NCBI GenBank assembly: GCA_944384465.1
Contig: CALWTK010000007.1
Coordinates: 1-43,586 of the forward strand
DNA length: 43,586 nucleotides
Source: an uncultured Clostridia bacterium
Lineage (GTDB): Bacteria; Bacillota; Clostridia; Christensenellales; UBA1242
Direction of reading: 5' to 3'
The position numbers were made by a program, and so were the translations under genes. Each line of letters begins with the position of its first letter. Position 1 is the first letter of the stretch. Below, piece after piece: positions 15,426-24,199 of this stretch. The notes beneath the pieces were generated by a model, which saw only the letters and a list, made by a program, of their open reading frames with translations, made no database searches and had not been told where the DNA came from.

Positions 15426-15680
15426 TACTTCTTTTCCAACAATAGGATGATATTATAAAAGTTATTTGGACGTATAACTAGATTGCTCGTTGGCTCGCAA
15501 TCGTAAGTCTTAGTCCAATTAGTTTACTTAAATTAAGAGACACTATTTTGTGTCTCTTAATTTGTATTATATAATATAAAGACAATTCTCTCTATTTGAT
15601 ATGAGGGGACACCTGTATGGTGTTTCCCCTCATCGCTCCCCTTCCAATAGGTAAAATTTTATAAGAGCGGGGAAGTAATG
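15426..15680. repeat. Hairpin-rich spacer upstream of TasA-like copy 2
   Basis: It contains GATTGC/GCAATC (about 15482-15503), a perfect 14-bp-arm hairpin AAATTAAGAGACAC/GTGTCTCTTAATTT (about 15531-15564), and a GAGGGG...CCCCTC hairpin (about 15603-15631). A TATAAT-like sequence on the minus strand near 15570-15590 may be the promoter of copy 2. No open reading frame is convincing. Confidence 0.5.
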
Positions 15681-15750
15681 AAGGGGAGCGAAGGCGTAAA
15701 AGAGAAGTTTTTTGCTAGTCAAAAAACGATAAAAGAACGCCATTCGCTCC
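15681..15750. repeat. 70-bp direct repeat, copy 1
   Basis: It matches 15924-15993 with one mismatch (C at 15689, T at 15932). Each copy is itself an imperfect inverted repeat (GGAGCGAAGGCGT against ACGCCATTCGCTCC) with an inner TTTTTTGCTAGTCAAAAAA hairpin. It is preceded by GGGGAAGTAATGAAGGGG (15669-15686). Confidence 0.9.
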
Positions 15751-15884
15751 AAAAATCTTTTCATAATAAAATAGATAACATTATTTCATTAAGTTAAAGA
15801 ATTTCAATAGTTAAATTTATAAAACAAATAATATGGAGATTTAAATAGTAAAAGATAGATTTGCTTTAATTGCGAGATTACAAA

Positions 15885-15993
15885 GGGGAAGTAATGAAGG
15901 GGAAAGTAGTTGCCCCTTCATAAAAGGGGAGTGAAGGCGTAAAAGAGAAGTTTTTTGCTAGTCAAAAAACGATAAAAGAACGCCATTCGCTCC
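15885..15993. repeat. 70-bp direct repeat, copy 2, with shared flank
   Basis: GGGGAAGTAATGAAGGGG recurs at 15885-15902, followed by a short extra hairpin and the 70-bp unit (15924-15993). The unit ends 1 bp before the stop codon of the minus-strand gene at 15995, so it also forms that gene's 3' hairpin. Two copies 243 bp apart do not make a CRISPR array; an interspersed palindromic repeat family is more likely. Confidence 0.9.
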
Positions 15994-15994
15994 C

Positions 15995-16885
15995 CTACAC
16001 TTCTATAATTTTCAAATCCTCCGCATCTTGATACACAATATAATATCCTTCGCTCAGCGGATCTTCGCTATCGATAGGTACCCATTGATAGTATTTACCC
16101 AACTCTTCAGGGGCGGGGGTGTTGTAATTGCATTTGACAGCATAACAGATATATCTGATGCTATCATCTTGGTATATAGCGCCAAGGGAATATTGTTCGG
16201 TATTTTCATTTATTTTGACAAACTTGCCATGCTCAATCAGTCTATTCAACTCTTCGTCTGCTGGATAATTTTCGAAGATATAATTAAATTGTGGCAATAT
16301 GGATTTTATGATGCTAGGACTCTCTTTGATTTCTCGTGGTTCTTCTGTGCTATCAGGTGAGTCAGTCGGAGCGGGAGTGGTCGCGTCTTCTTCAGTGGAT
16401 TTTGTTGAAATAAATTCTTTGCTGGGCTCGTTGTAAAAATATTCTTTATATTTACATCTAGCACACTTGTCACATTCTTCATCTTGACTGTCCTTTATAT
16501 TTAAGTCCGCTTCGTCTGAAGTGTTTATGGTTGATATAGGTTCACTAAACACAGATGTGTCATCAAAATAATATCCGGCATATGTGCCGCCTGCTAGCAA
16601 GACATTATTATTTTTATCTACATCGATTAGAGCGGTGTAAAAATCTTTGTTCATATCAAAATCGCCCACAAAAGAACTCTCATAAAATCCGCCCCTATCA
16701 ATTAAATTGGCGGAAAAGACTTCTTCGTTGTGGTATATGCCGAGTTTGCAGTTTCTATTTAGTTTTGGGAAATTGTATAGACGCAGTTTGCATTTCAACA
16801 AATCGTCCTCTTGATAGATGGTTAAAATTCCGCGTCCATTAGAGTTTTCGTCTTGTGAAGATATGATTATAGTTTTGCTTTTCAT
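15995..16885 (-). CDS. Hypothetical two-part protein with a Cys-rich linker
   Basis: A 296-residue protein without signal peptide. The N-terminal part (1-95) is beta-rich, including GRGILTIYQEDDLLKCKLRL. A polar linker contains CDKCARCKYKEYF (possible metal site) and an acidic, Pro/Thr-rich stretch. The C-terminal part (about 195-296) contains LPQFNYIFENYPADEELNRL, KFVKINENTEQYSLGAIYQD, YICYAVKCNYNTPAPEELGK and a YYIVYQDA end. This two-part layout is one I associate with uncharacterised clostridial proteins, but I cannot name the family surely. It starts 6 bp after an extended -10 (TATAAT at 16892-16897, minus strand) without a ribosome binding site. Confidence 0.75.
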   Translation of the reverse strand: MKSKTIIISSQDENSNGRGILTIYQEDDLLKCKLRLYNFPKLNRNCKLGIYHNEEVFSANLIDRGGFYESSFVGDFDMNKDFYTALIDVDKNNNVLLAGGTYAGYYFDDTSVFSEPISTINTSDEADLNIKDSQDEECDKCARCKYKEYFYNEPSKEFISTKSTEEDATTPAPTDSPDSTEEPREIKESPSIIKSILPQFNYIFENYPADEELNRLIEHGKFVKINENTEQYSLGAIYQDDSIRYICYAVKCNYNTPAPEELGKYYQWVPIDSEDPLSEGYYIVYQDAEDLKIIEV

Positions 16886-16891
16886 ATTAGT

Positions 16892-16897
16892 ATTATA
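16892..16897 (-). promoter_or_regulatory. -10 element for a leaderless start at 16885
   Basis: On the minus strand TGA-TATAAT is followed by ACTAAT and ATG. The same TATAATACTAATATG string precedes the TM2 gene at 10552. Confidence 0.6.
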
Positions 16898-17042
16898 TCA
16901 ACCTAAAATTTATTGTATGACAAGAAATTTGTAGATATTATAGAGAAAAATCATTATTTTTGCGAAAAAAATAAAATATGATTAACAAATAATAGAATAG
17001 GATAGAATATATAAAATTTAATTAAACTATATAATAAAGCAA

Positions 17043-17071
17043 TTGACTTAAAATCGTAAATATGTTATTAT
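17043..17071 (+). promoter_or_regulatory. Promoter of the 17107 lipoprotein gene
   Basis: TTGACT (17043-17048), 17 bp, TATTAT (17066-17071), with a leader containing GGGG before the ATG. Confidence 0.7.
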
Positions 17072-17106
17072 TACACTGATTATTTGGTAGTACTTGCGGG
17101 GTAGAA

Positions 17107-18480
17107 ATGAAAAAATTTACAAGAATATTAATCTGTTTAATTTTATGTGTATTTACTATTGGACTGGCAGCATGTGGTGATGATCAAGATAATTTTGTTT
17201 ATCCTACTTCCAGTGTGCAGACATATAGCAATGGTGGCTTGGCAGTCCAAAAAGGTGATTATCTATATTTTGTCAATGGTTATCAATCAGCAGACAACAT
17301 GACTGAGAAAGATGCCAGTTATCATGTAGGCGCATTGATGATAGCTAAGTTAGATGGTAATGGGAATTTGATTCTAAACGACGAAGGACTTTTGGGCGAT
17401 GATTATTATAGAGTGATGAGCGACAAGTTGTGCGGTTTTGAAGCAACTGGGCTGTACATTTTTGGTGATTATTTGTATTTCACTAGTCCTTGTCAAGAGA
17501 ACGAAGCGGGCACAGATGGCGAATGGGCAAAAGGTAGAGTGGATTTCTATAGAATTAGGTTAAATAGATCTGGCAGTGTTGAGAGGTTGTATACTTCTGG
17601 TGTGGAAAATGAAAATTTGCAATACGAATATTATTTTGACGGCAACAATACCTTTATCTTAGTGTATGAGGGCGGAGACACGTTGAATAGTTCGGGCGGA
17701 ACAAATATTTTGAAGAGGATAGATGCGAACGATGCTAGTTCTACTGAGATATCTCGTGACGTGCCCAGCGTCGTGATGGCAGAAGATAGTGATAAAATAT
17801 TCTATGTAACGACTGACGACGATGACAAATATGTTTTGAATAAATATGATATTGTAAATAATAATTCTAGTCAATATTTAGGCAAGTTTACGAATGAAAT
17901 CACAGTTGAATTTGTTGTGAACGGGTATGTGTATATCACAGAAGCACATGGAAGCAATACAGATTTGAAACGCTCAAGAATTAGCACGAATGGTGCATTT
18001 ACAGATCCCATTCCTGCAATCAGCAATTATACAACTTATGAGGTCACTCCTAACGGAGAGATGGTCGTGGCTATAACTGGCAACACTATAGATTTCTATC
18101 TATATGGCAACAGTTCACCTGCTTTGAACTACCTAGAAGATACTGATATTGAGACTATCAACTTTATAGGTTTTGCCAATGGTTCAATAGTGTATTATGA
18201 TGACAACAATGCAATCAAAATGGTAAGTTATGCTAATTATCTTATAAATCATACTCCAGAGATTATTACTGTAGCTACACTCAGTGACGTCAACACCGAT
18301 TATTTTGATTTGGACGACAATTATCTGTATTTCTACAAGACGGTAGGTAGCAATTCTTATCTCCACAGATTGAGCGTGAACAACAATAACGGCGAGACTG
18401 AAGAGATGGTGGGCGTATATCTTGAAGCAGACATCCCAGACGAAGAAGAGACTGAAGAAAGCGAAGATTCAGCAAACTAA
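17107..18480 (+). CDS. Secreted lipoprotein, probable beta-propeller
   Basis: A 457-residue lipoprotein. The signal sequence MKKFTRILICLILCVFTIGL runs into the lipobox LAACG, which would anchor it outside the membrane. The mature part has repeated short motifs of the kind KGDYLYFVNGY, FGDYLYFTSP, NGYVYITEAH and DDNYLYFYKT. This pattern occurs in surface proteins with WD40-like or DUF5050-like propeller blades, so a propeller is inferred. The C-terminus is very acidic (EEETEESEDS). Function unknown. A single-gene unit with its own promoter and terminator. Confidence 0.8.
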   Translation: MKKFTRILICLILCVFTIGLAACGDDQDNFVYPTSSVQTYSNGGLAVQKGDYLYFVNGYQSADNMTEKDASYHVGALMIAKLDGNGNLILNDEGLLGDDYYRVMSDKLCGFEATGLYIFGDYLYFTSPCQENEAGTDGEWAKGRVDFYRIRLNRSGSVERLYTSGVENENLQYEYYFDGNNTFILVYEGGDTLNSSGGTNILKRIDANDASSTEISRDVPSVVMAEDSDKIFYVTTDDDDKYVLNKYDIVNNNSSQYLGKFTNEITVEFVVNGYVYITEAHGSNTDLKRSRISTNGAFTDPIPAISNYTTYEVTPNGEMVVAITGNTIDFYLYGNSSPALNYLEDTDIETINFIGFANGSIVYYDDNNAIKMVSYANYLINHTPEIITVATLSDVNTDYFDLDDNYLYFYKTVGSNSYLHRLSVNNNNGETEEMVGVYLEADIPDEEETEESEDSAN

Positions 18481-18483
18481 TTT

Positions 18484-18513
18484 AAAAATAGGATAATTAT
18501 ATCCTATTTTTTT
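18484..18513 (+). terminator. Terminator of the 17107 gene
   Basis: AAATAGGAT(A) pairs with (T)ATCCTATTT, followed by a T run, 4 bp after the stop codon. Confidence 0.8.
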
Positions 18514-18544
18514 AGGATTCAAATGATTTGAAATTCAAAAATAA

Positions 18545-18575
18545 AAAAAGGATAGATGCGATTCTATCCTTTTAT
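18545..18575 (-). terminator. Terminator of the 18616 gene
   Basis: AAAAGGATAGA with TCTATCCTTTT around a short loop; in position to end the minus-strand gene. Confidence 0.7.
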
Positions 18576-18615
18576 ATTTAAAAAAGTTAGTAAAATTTTT
18601 AGCGAGAATTTGATT

Positions 18616-19365
18616 TTATTTTTTCTTCTTTTTAATTTTCTTTTTCATTGCGTCTAGCTTTTCTTTTGTAATAGGTTCGGCTTTGGTCGCAGTCAAACGC
18701 CTTGCAATCATGATTTTAGTTTCAGTCGTTGGGGTCAACTCTTTTAAATATCTTGTCAATTTGCTGATCAAATCATCAAAATCCTCATCAGTTTTTGGTG
18801 AACTATGTTGATAAATTGTCAAAATGTTACCGGATGCTTTTTGATTGTTGAACATGTTTGTATAATTATCTTTATCAAAAGAATATGTTATCTTTAGTCC
18901 TGTCACATTGGCACTTCTGTATTCAACGCTGGTCGTTTCAATCACATATGCCACTTGCAGTTTTTGCATCAAAAACTCTGGGTCAAAATTTATAGACGAC
19001 ATAAACATTGCTTTGAAATTATCAATCAAAAAATCTTTATGTTTCAATATTTTGTCGTGTGGTTTTATAAGTTTTGTAAAATGTTTATAGTTGGTCCTTA
19101 CAGTGTATCTAAAAGTTGTGTTTATTTTTTCGGTTGACATATTTAGTTCGGTGAATTTGCCGATCTGTGTTTTGTACAAAACAATATTTGATTTTTGCAA
19201 ATCGCAGTTTGGCGTGTCATAATAAGTAAAGACTTTTTTAATCTTTTCTTCAAAATGCATATTGTATTTGCCAAAAAAAGAATTTAGTTCTAGGACCTTT
19301 TCTTTAGTCTTTTCGCTAAACATTTCAAATCTACGTTTTTGCCTAATTGTATCTAATGAACGCAT
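18616..19365 (-). CDS. Hypothetical protein with CYTH-like features
   Basis: A 249-residue soluble basic protein with a Lys-only tail (KLDAMKKKIKKKKK). The segment VFTYYDTPNCDLQKSNIVLY resembles the YxDTP..L...G(I/V) start of CYTH/triphosphate-tunnel proteins, and later strands (TFRYTVRTNYKHF, VAYVIETTSVEYRS, GLKITYSFDKDNY) would suit a beta-tunnel. The Lys/Arg/Glu pattern of active enzymes is not obvious, so a polyphosphate- or nucleotide-binding role is only a suggestion. GAAGGGG is well placed before the ATG. Confidence 0.7.
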   Translation of the reverse strand: MRSLDTIRQKRRFEMFSEKTKEKVLELNSFFGKYNMHFEEKIKKVFTYYDTPNCDLQKSNIVLYKTQIGKFTELNMSTEKINTTFRYTVRTNYKHFTKLIKPHDKILKHKDFLIDNFKAMFMSSINFDPEFLMQKLQVAYVIETTSVEYRSANVTGLKITYSFDKDNYTNMFNNQKASGNILTIYQHSSPKTDEDFDDLISKLTRYLKELTPTTETKIMIARRLTATKAEPITKEKLDAMKKKIKKKKK

Positions 19366-19445
19366 ACTACCCCTTCTATATAATATAGTTTAGATAAAAT
19401 GATAAAAAAAATCAAGAAAATGTAGTATTTTTTTTAAACATTTGT

Positions 19446-19451
19446 TATAAT
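19446..19451 (+). promoter_or_regulatory. -10 element for a leaderless start at 19458
   Basis: TGT-TATAAT (extended -10) ends 6 bp before the ATG; no ribosome binding site and no clear -35. Confidence 0.55.
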
Positions 19452-19457
19452 TCTAAA

Positions 19458-20771
19458 ATGATTGATTTAAGTGAAGATTTTGTATCGAGGATGAAAGCCC
19501 TTTTAAAGGACGACTTTGCTAAATTTTTTTCAAGTCTGCAGGATGATGCGGTGAAAGCGTTGTATGTCAATGAAAACAAAATTTCAGTAAAAGCTTTTGA
19601 AAAAATCATTGATTTTCCCGTTTCACCCATTGGATACGAAAGAGCAGGCTTTTATATTGATACTGATAAAAAAGGGCGCCACCCACTTCATCATGCGGGA
19701 GCATTTTATCTTCAAGAGCCGAGCGCTATGTTTACAGTCAACGCATATAATTTTCGTGGGGATGAATATGTGTTAGATCTGTGTGCCGCTCCGGGTGGGA
19801 AAACTATCCAAATTGCGAACAGAATTCCTAATGGTGTAATTGTCAGTAATGAAATAGACTTTTCTAGAAGCAAAGTCCTTTTTTCAAACGTTGAGAGGAT
19901 GGGACTAAAAAATGTCGTTGTGACAAACGACACCACTGAAAATGTAACAAAAGCATATGCGAATTGTTTTGATGTTTGTTTGGTCGATGCTCCGTGCAGT
20001 GGAGAAGGTATGTTGAGAAAAGGAGCAGATATCTCATTCAATGTAAAAAATAATTCCATTGAAAAGTGCGCCGCTAGACAATTGGAAATATTAGAAGATG
20101 CGAATATAGCTTTGAAAAATGGCGGCTACTTAATCTATTCTACATGTACCTACAATTTAGAAGAGAATGAAAATGTGATAAAAAAATTTTTATCTGAGCA
20201 CAATTACAAACTTGTCCACATTGATTGTCCAAGGAATTTTGCTAGGGGGATAGATATGCCAGAAGCTGTCAGACTATACCCACACCTTGTGCGTGGAGAG
20301 GGCCAGTTCGTGGCATTGCTGAAAAAATGCGAAGAAAATTTAATGGAAGGGAATAAAGTTTTAAAATTGAGACAAAACAAAAAAGCAGATGAATTTTTTA
20401 AAATTTTCATGAATTTTGATGAAAAAACATATGAATATAATAAAAAATTGTATATTGTGAAAGATTTGTCTATGCTAAAGGTGGGATTAAATTATATATC
20501 TATTGGGGTAGAAGCGGGACAATTGAAGGACAATAGAATCGAACCAGCTCACAATTTATTCACAAGTTTTGGCCTAGAATGCGAACAAAAAATTAATTTA
20601 GATTATCATGACAAAGGTATTCTTTCATATCTAAAAGGGGAAGAGATTGATGCTAATCTAAAGGATGGATATGGTTGTGTGTTAGTTAATGGCATAACTT
20701 TAGGCGGTTTTAAAATCAGTGCGGGCAAATTTAAGAACCATTATCCTAAAGGACTTAGGAACTTTAGATAA
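19458..20771 (+). CDS. RsmF/NOL1-type RNA (cytosine-5)-methyltransferase
   Basis: A 437-residue SAM-dependent methyltransferase making m5C, most probably in 16S rRNA. An N-terminal part with PIGYERAGFYI precedes LQEPSAM, the SAM site YVLDLCAAPGGKTIQIAN, then VDAPCSGEGMLRK with the PC motif and YSTCTYNLEENE with the TC motif, the two catalytic cysteines of this family. The C-terminal 150 residues form the PUA-like part seen in the Gram-positive RsmF/YebU group (ending ISAGKFKNHYPKGLR). The length is right for that group. The ATG lies 6 bp after an extended -10, so translation is probably leaderless. Confidence 0.92.
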   Translation: MIDLSEDFVSRMKALLKDDFAKFFSSLQDDAVKALYVNENKISVKAFEKIIDFPVSPIGYERAGFYIDTDKKGRHPLHHAGAFYLQEPSAMFTVNAYNFRGDEYVLDLCAAPGGKTIQIANRIPNGVIVSNEIDFSRSKVLFSNVERMGLKNVVVTNDTTENVTKAYANCFDVCLVDAPCSGEGMLRKGADISFNVKNNSIEKCAARQLEILEDANIALKNGGYLIYSTCTYNLEENENVIKKFLSEHNYKLVHIDCPRNFARGIDMPEAVRLYPHLVRGEGQFVALLKKCEENLMEGNKVLKLRQNKKADEFFKIFMNFDEKTYEYNKKLYIVKDLSMLKVGLNYISIGVEAGQLKDNRIEPAHNLFTSFGLECEQKINLDYHDKGILSYLKGEEIDANLKDGYGCVLVNGITLGGFKISAGKFKNHYPKGLRNFR

Positions 20772-20852
20772 TTTACATGCAGAAAAATTAAGCGTTTTTT
20801 GTGTTTTTTTGATGGTTTTTATAAAAAAATAAAAAAATTTTTAAAAAAGGTA

Positions 20853-20881
20853 TTGAAAATTTATTCTTCATGCTGTATAAT
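20853..20881 (+). promoter_or_regulatory. Promoter of the 20915 gene
   Basis: TTGAAA (20853-20858), 17 bp, TATAAT (20876-20881); the ATG at 20915 has a strong AAAGGAG site. Confidence 0.8.
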
Positions 20882-20914
20882 GATTAAAACTTTTAGAAAT
20901 AAAGGAGAAAAAAT

Positions 20915-22168
20915 ATGGGATGGATGGCTTTTGTTAGTATCATCGCTATAATCGCTATTGTTTTAGTTGCTGCTGGTATTATTGCTTTTTTGGGGCATAT
21001 GATTATAGGTCTGTTTGATAGTGATAGAAAAATTAACAACACTTCTAAAAAAGAGGTTTTAGATTATAATCAGTATAAACAATTGGAAGATGCTAAAACG
21101 GTTGAAAATAATAAGGAATATGATTTTGAGACTATCAATCTTGCCAAAGCTGAGAAAGAAAAAGAATTGGCTGAAAATGATAAATCATCTGAAGATGAAG
21201 TGTTCGACCTTATTGAACAAGATAAGGATGATGAGTTGGAAGAAATCGAAAATCGTCTAAAGAATGAACAAAGTGAGCAGAACGAGAGTGAGACTGAAGA
21301 AGAGACTGTTGAAAATGAACCTGAAGCTGAAACTGAAGTTGAAGATGATGATTTTGCAAGTTTGTTTGACGAAATATCTAATGATGTGGTTGAAGAAGAG
21401 AAAGAGAAAATCAGAGAGCAAGATGCGACTCCTACACAAGTGTCTAGTGAATTAGATAATTACAGTATTGATGATATTTTGAATTCTAAAGAAGATGAGC
21501 AAGAAGAAGCAGACGATCAAGAGACTGGCGAGCAGGATGAAGAGACTGAGGAGATCACTGAGAACGATGAGTCTGCAGCTGAAGATGCTGAGACTAGTGA
21601 TGAAAATTCACAGTTAGATCAAGCTAATCAAGAGATTGCAGATTTGAAAGCGCAGCTTGAAGAGATGAACAAAAAGCTTGCAGAAGCTAGGACTCAAAAA
21701 ACGGAAATGTCTATTGATATGACTGAAGAAGAGTGCTTGAATAGACTAAATACTCTTGAAGAGAGATTGAAGAATGCAAAGCGCGAATATAAAGTAAATA
21801 TGAAAGAATATCGTCCTTTGAAAAAAGTGATGAAAGATTTGGAAAAATATCAAACAAAATTGAGAAGAAAAGATGCCATCCTTGTAAAAAAGAAAGTGGC
21901 ATTATATGGCGTAAACAATTATGTTGATATAGACAAAGAAAAAGCGCAAAAATTAGCTGACGAGATTGAACTATTGGACGGACTTCGTTTGAGTGTGAGC
22001 CAGTGTGAAGAGATTATAAACGCCAACAAAGATAGATATCCAATTTTGGAACACACAAATAAAATCTTGGAAGAACAGATCGCAAATATCGAAGCGGATA
22101 TAGAGACGACTAAACAAACTCTTCAAAAGATTAGAGATAAAAAAGGCGAAGGAAACGATGAAGAATAA
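20915..22168 (+). CDS. Membrane-anchored acidic coiled-coil protein
   Basis: A 417-residue protein with one N-terminal membrane segment (FVSIIAIIAIVLVAAGIIAF), a Glu/Asp-rich low-complexity middle (about residues 60-235) and a long coiled coil from about 235 to the end (NQEIADLKAQLEEMNKKLAE and ERLKNAKREYKVNMKEYRPL). With the anchor at the N-terminus and no signal cleavage site, the rest is probably cytoplasmic. A structural or scaffolding role, perhaps in division or envelope organisation, is possible but not shown. It has its own strong promoter and terminator. Confidence 0.75.
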   Translation: MGWMAFVSIIAIIAIVLVAAGIIAFLGHMIIGLFDSDRKINNTSKKEVLDYNQYKQLEDAKTVENNKEYDFETINLAKAEKEKELAENDKSSEDEVFDLIEQDKDDELEEIENRLKNEQSEQNESETEEETVENEPEAETEVEDDDFASLFDEISNDVVEEEKEKIREQDATPTQVSSELDNYSIDDILNSKEDEQEEADDQETGEQDEETEEITENDESAAEDAETSDENSQLDQANQEIADLKAQLEEMNKKLAEARTQKTEMSIDMTEEECLNRLNTLEERLKNAKREYKVNMKEYRPLKKVMKDLEKYQTKLRRKDAILVKKKVALYGVNNYVDIDKEKAQKLADEIELLDGLRLSVSQCEEIINANKDRYPILEHTNKILEEQIANIEADIETTKQTLQKIRDKKGEGNDEE

Positions 22169-22172
22169 TAAG

Positions 22173-22197
22173 AAAACCCTGAAATTCAGGGTTTTTT
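22173..22197 (+). terminator. Terminator of the 20915 gene
   Basis: AAAACCCTG/CAGGGTTTT stem (22173-22181 with 22187-22195) and a T run. Confidence 0.85.
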
Positions 22198-22282
22198 CTT
22201 TATTTTCATCAGATTTTATATATATTTTTATATTTTTTTGATGTTTTAATATGAAAATAAAATTTTTGCTAATACTAACTTT

Positions 22283-23107
22283 ATGATAAAATTCATAGAA
22301 AGAAGGCGGAAAAAGAAATTTAAGCGTAAATTCAAGGTCGGACTATGTTTAAGTGGAGGTGGCACGCGTGGCTTTGCTCATTTGGGCGCTTTTAAAGCTT
22401 TTGAGGAATTTGATATAAAATTTGATGCAGTCGCGGGAACGAGTGTAGGGAGCATTTTTGGTGCATTATATGCTAGCGGATTGTCATATGAAGATATGTT
22501 CAAATTGACAGACAATATTAAAAATAGCGATTTCAAAAGACAAAAATTCGGTTTTTTGCCGTCAAAAATGGAAGGACTGCAAAATTTAATTAAAAAAGTT
22601 TTGCCTGTACAAAAAATTGAAGATCTAAAAATTCCATACTATGCTGTAGCTGTAGATTTAAAGACGGGTAAAGAGATACATTTTTCCTCAGGAGATATTA
22701 AGCATGTAGTGTCTGGCAGTTGCGCTATCCCAGGAGTATTTTTACCCGTGAAATATAAAGGGATGACCTTGATTGATGGTGGGGTGAGCAACAATATCCC
22801 TGCAGATGTTTTGAAGATGAACGGATGTGATTTTGTGATAACAGTTGATTGCAATTGTACTCGTGGCGGGGGAACAAATAGTGAAAAATTTTTCACACAG
22901 TTTACTACCAGTATAGGTATCATGATGGTAAATAATTCAAAACGGGGAATAAAATGTAGCGATATTATCATTTGTCCCAATATGAAACGCTTCAGTTCGT
23001 TGAAAATTATTAGAAAAAATGATATGATATTAGAAGGATATAATGCTACAAAGGAATGTATGCCCGAAATAATCAAATTGTTCTCTGGCAAATATAAAAA
23101 GAAATAA
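22283..23107 (+). CDS. Patatin-like phospholipase family protein
   Basis: A 274-residue acyl hydrolase of the patatin/RssA type. The oxyanion motif is LCLSGGGTRGFAHLGAF, the nucleophile serine is in AGTSVGSIFGALYASG (GxSxG), and the catalytic Asp is in LIDGGVSNNIPAD, so the Ser-Asp dyad is intact. A basic N-terminus (RRRKKKFKRKFK) may bind phospholipid surfaces. The ATG follows a TGC-TAATAC -10-like element by 7 bp with no ribosome binding site. The stop codon is directly followed by the ATG of the next gene, so the two are surely one operon. Confidence 0.88.
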   Translation: MIKFIERRRKKKFKRKFKVGLCLSGGGTRGFAHLGAFKAFEEFDIKFDAVAGTSVGSIFGALYASGLSYEDMFKLTDNIKNSDFKRQKFGFLPSKMEGLQNLIKKVLPVQKIEDLKIPYYAVAVDLKTGKEIHFSSGDIKHVVSGSCAIPGVFLPVKYKGMTLIDGGVSNNIPADVLKMNGCDFVITVDCNCTRGGGTNSEKFFTQFTTSIGIMMVNNSKRGIKCSDIIICPNMKRFSSLKIIRKNDMILEGYNATKECMPEIIKLFSGKYKKK

Positions 23108-24136
23108 ATGAACCTTAAACAAAAGAAAAAATCTATCATCATATTAGTATCGATCATGTTAGCGTTGGCGCTGACATGTGTGTTTTACAATCAAATCAAT
23201 GTTTGGATGATAGATACAGTTGCGCTAAAATTTAACATAGTTATACGCAACAACAACAACTTAATGGTGCATTTTATATCCGTTGGACAGGGAGATGCGA
23301 TAGCAATAAATTTGCCTGATGATAAAGTCATGTTAATTGATACAGGTCCACAAAACACTGCTGCCACATTGACGAATTATCTAAATGAAAAGGTTTTGAA
23401 TACTTCTAGGGATGACGTCATAGATTATTTGATTTTGACTCATGCGGATTCTGATCATATAGGTGGTGCCTTGCGCGTGTTGCAAAACTTTGATGTTGAA
23501 AATATTTATATGCCTGTCTTTGAAAGCGATAGTCTACAATTTAATAGTTTAATTTCATATGTAGAAGAAAACAACTACAATGTCATTGAAAATCTTGAAG
23601 AAATTGAGTGCTCCAGAGAGTATTCTATAGAGGTGTTTGGACCTTTTGAATATACTACCAGCAACGATAGTTGTCCAATAATAAAAGTGAGTTATATGGA
23701 TGCTAGTTTCCTATTTACTGGGGACATCTCATCATCCATTGAAGAAGAATTGATCTTAAACTTTGGTGATGAAATCGATTGCGATGTGCTCAAAGTCGCA
23801 CACCATGGCAGCAAATATTCTACAAGTTTAGAATTCCTTGAAATGGTCACGCCGCAATACGCCGTGATATCCTGCGGGCGGAATAGTTATGGACATCCTA
23901 CTGATGTGGTAATAAACAACATATATGATGTTGGGGCGGCTTTACTCAGGACAGATCAACAGGGGAACATATTGTTCGTTGAGGGTGAAGACTATGATTT
24001 GGTAGAGTTGAATGGTGATTATATGATCAATGATTTTATACTAGATTATAGGTTTATTATTCTCGTGATTGATGTTATAATATTTGTCTATTTGATAATA
24101 TTAATAATAAAAAAGCCAAAAAAACGATTTAAATAA
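23108..24136 (+). CDS. ComEC-like metallo-beta-lactamase-fold hydrolase, membrane-anchored
   Basis: A 342-residue protein with the metal-dependent hydrolase domain found at the C-terminus of ComEC/Rec2, here alone and between two membrane segments (IIILVSIMLALALTCVFYN at the start, FIILVIDVIIFVYLIILII at the end). Motifs: VHFISVGQGDAIAINL, LIDTGPQ, the metal motif LTHADSDHIGGA, FTGDISSSIEEEL, VLKVAHHGSKYSTS and CGRNSYGHPT. The domain probably lies outside the cell and cleaves nucleic acid or a phosphodiester. Its ATG directly follows the stop of the patatin gene with no separate ribosome binding site, so translation is coupled. Confidence 0.88.
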   Translation: MNLKQKKKSIIILVSIMLALALTCVFYNQINVWMIDTVALKFNIVIRNNNNLMVHFISVGQGDAIAINLPDDKVMLIDTGPQNTAATLTNYLNEKVLNTSRDDVIDYLILTHADSDHIGGALRVLQNFDVENIYMPVFESDSLQFNSLISYVEENNYNVIENLEEIECSREYSIEVFGPFEYTTSNDSCPIIKVSYMDASFLFTGDISSSIEEELILNFGDEIDCDVLKVAHHGSKYSTSLEFLEMVTPQYAVISCGRNSYGHPTDVVINNIYDVGAALLRTDQQGNILFVEGEDYDLVELNGDYMINDFILDYRFIILVIDVIIFVYLIILIIKKPKKRFK

Positions 24137-24199
24137 GCAAATAGTTGAATTCTAGATTGTGTTTTGTTAAAATCAATATAACAAACTATGGAGGATGAA

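Noticed and set aside
15681-15993. Two 70-bp repeats as a CRISPR array
   Set aside because: Only two units, 243 bp apart, each palindromic along its whole length, with no cas genes.
19169-19182. GTTTTGTACAAAAC palindrome inside the 18616 gene
   Set aside because: A single copy in coding sequence with no -10 downstream at proper distance. It shows that the core alone is not specific in AT-rich DNA; the 20-bp pairing and promoter position are.
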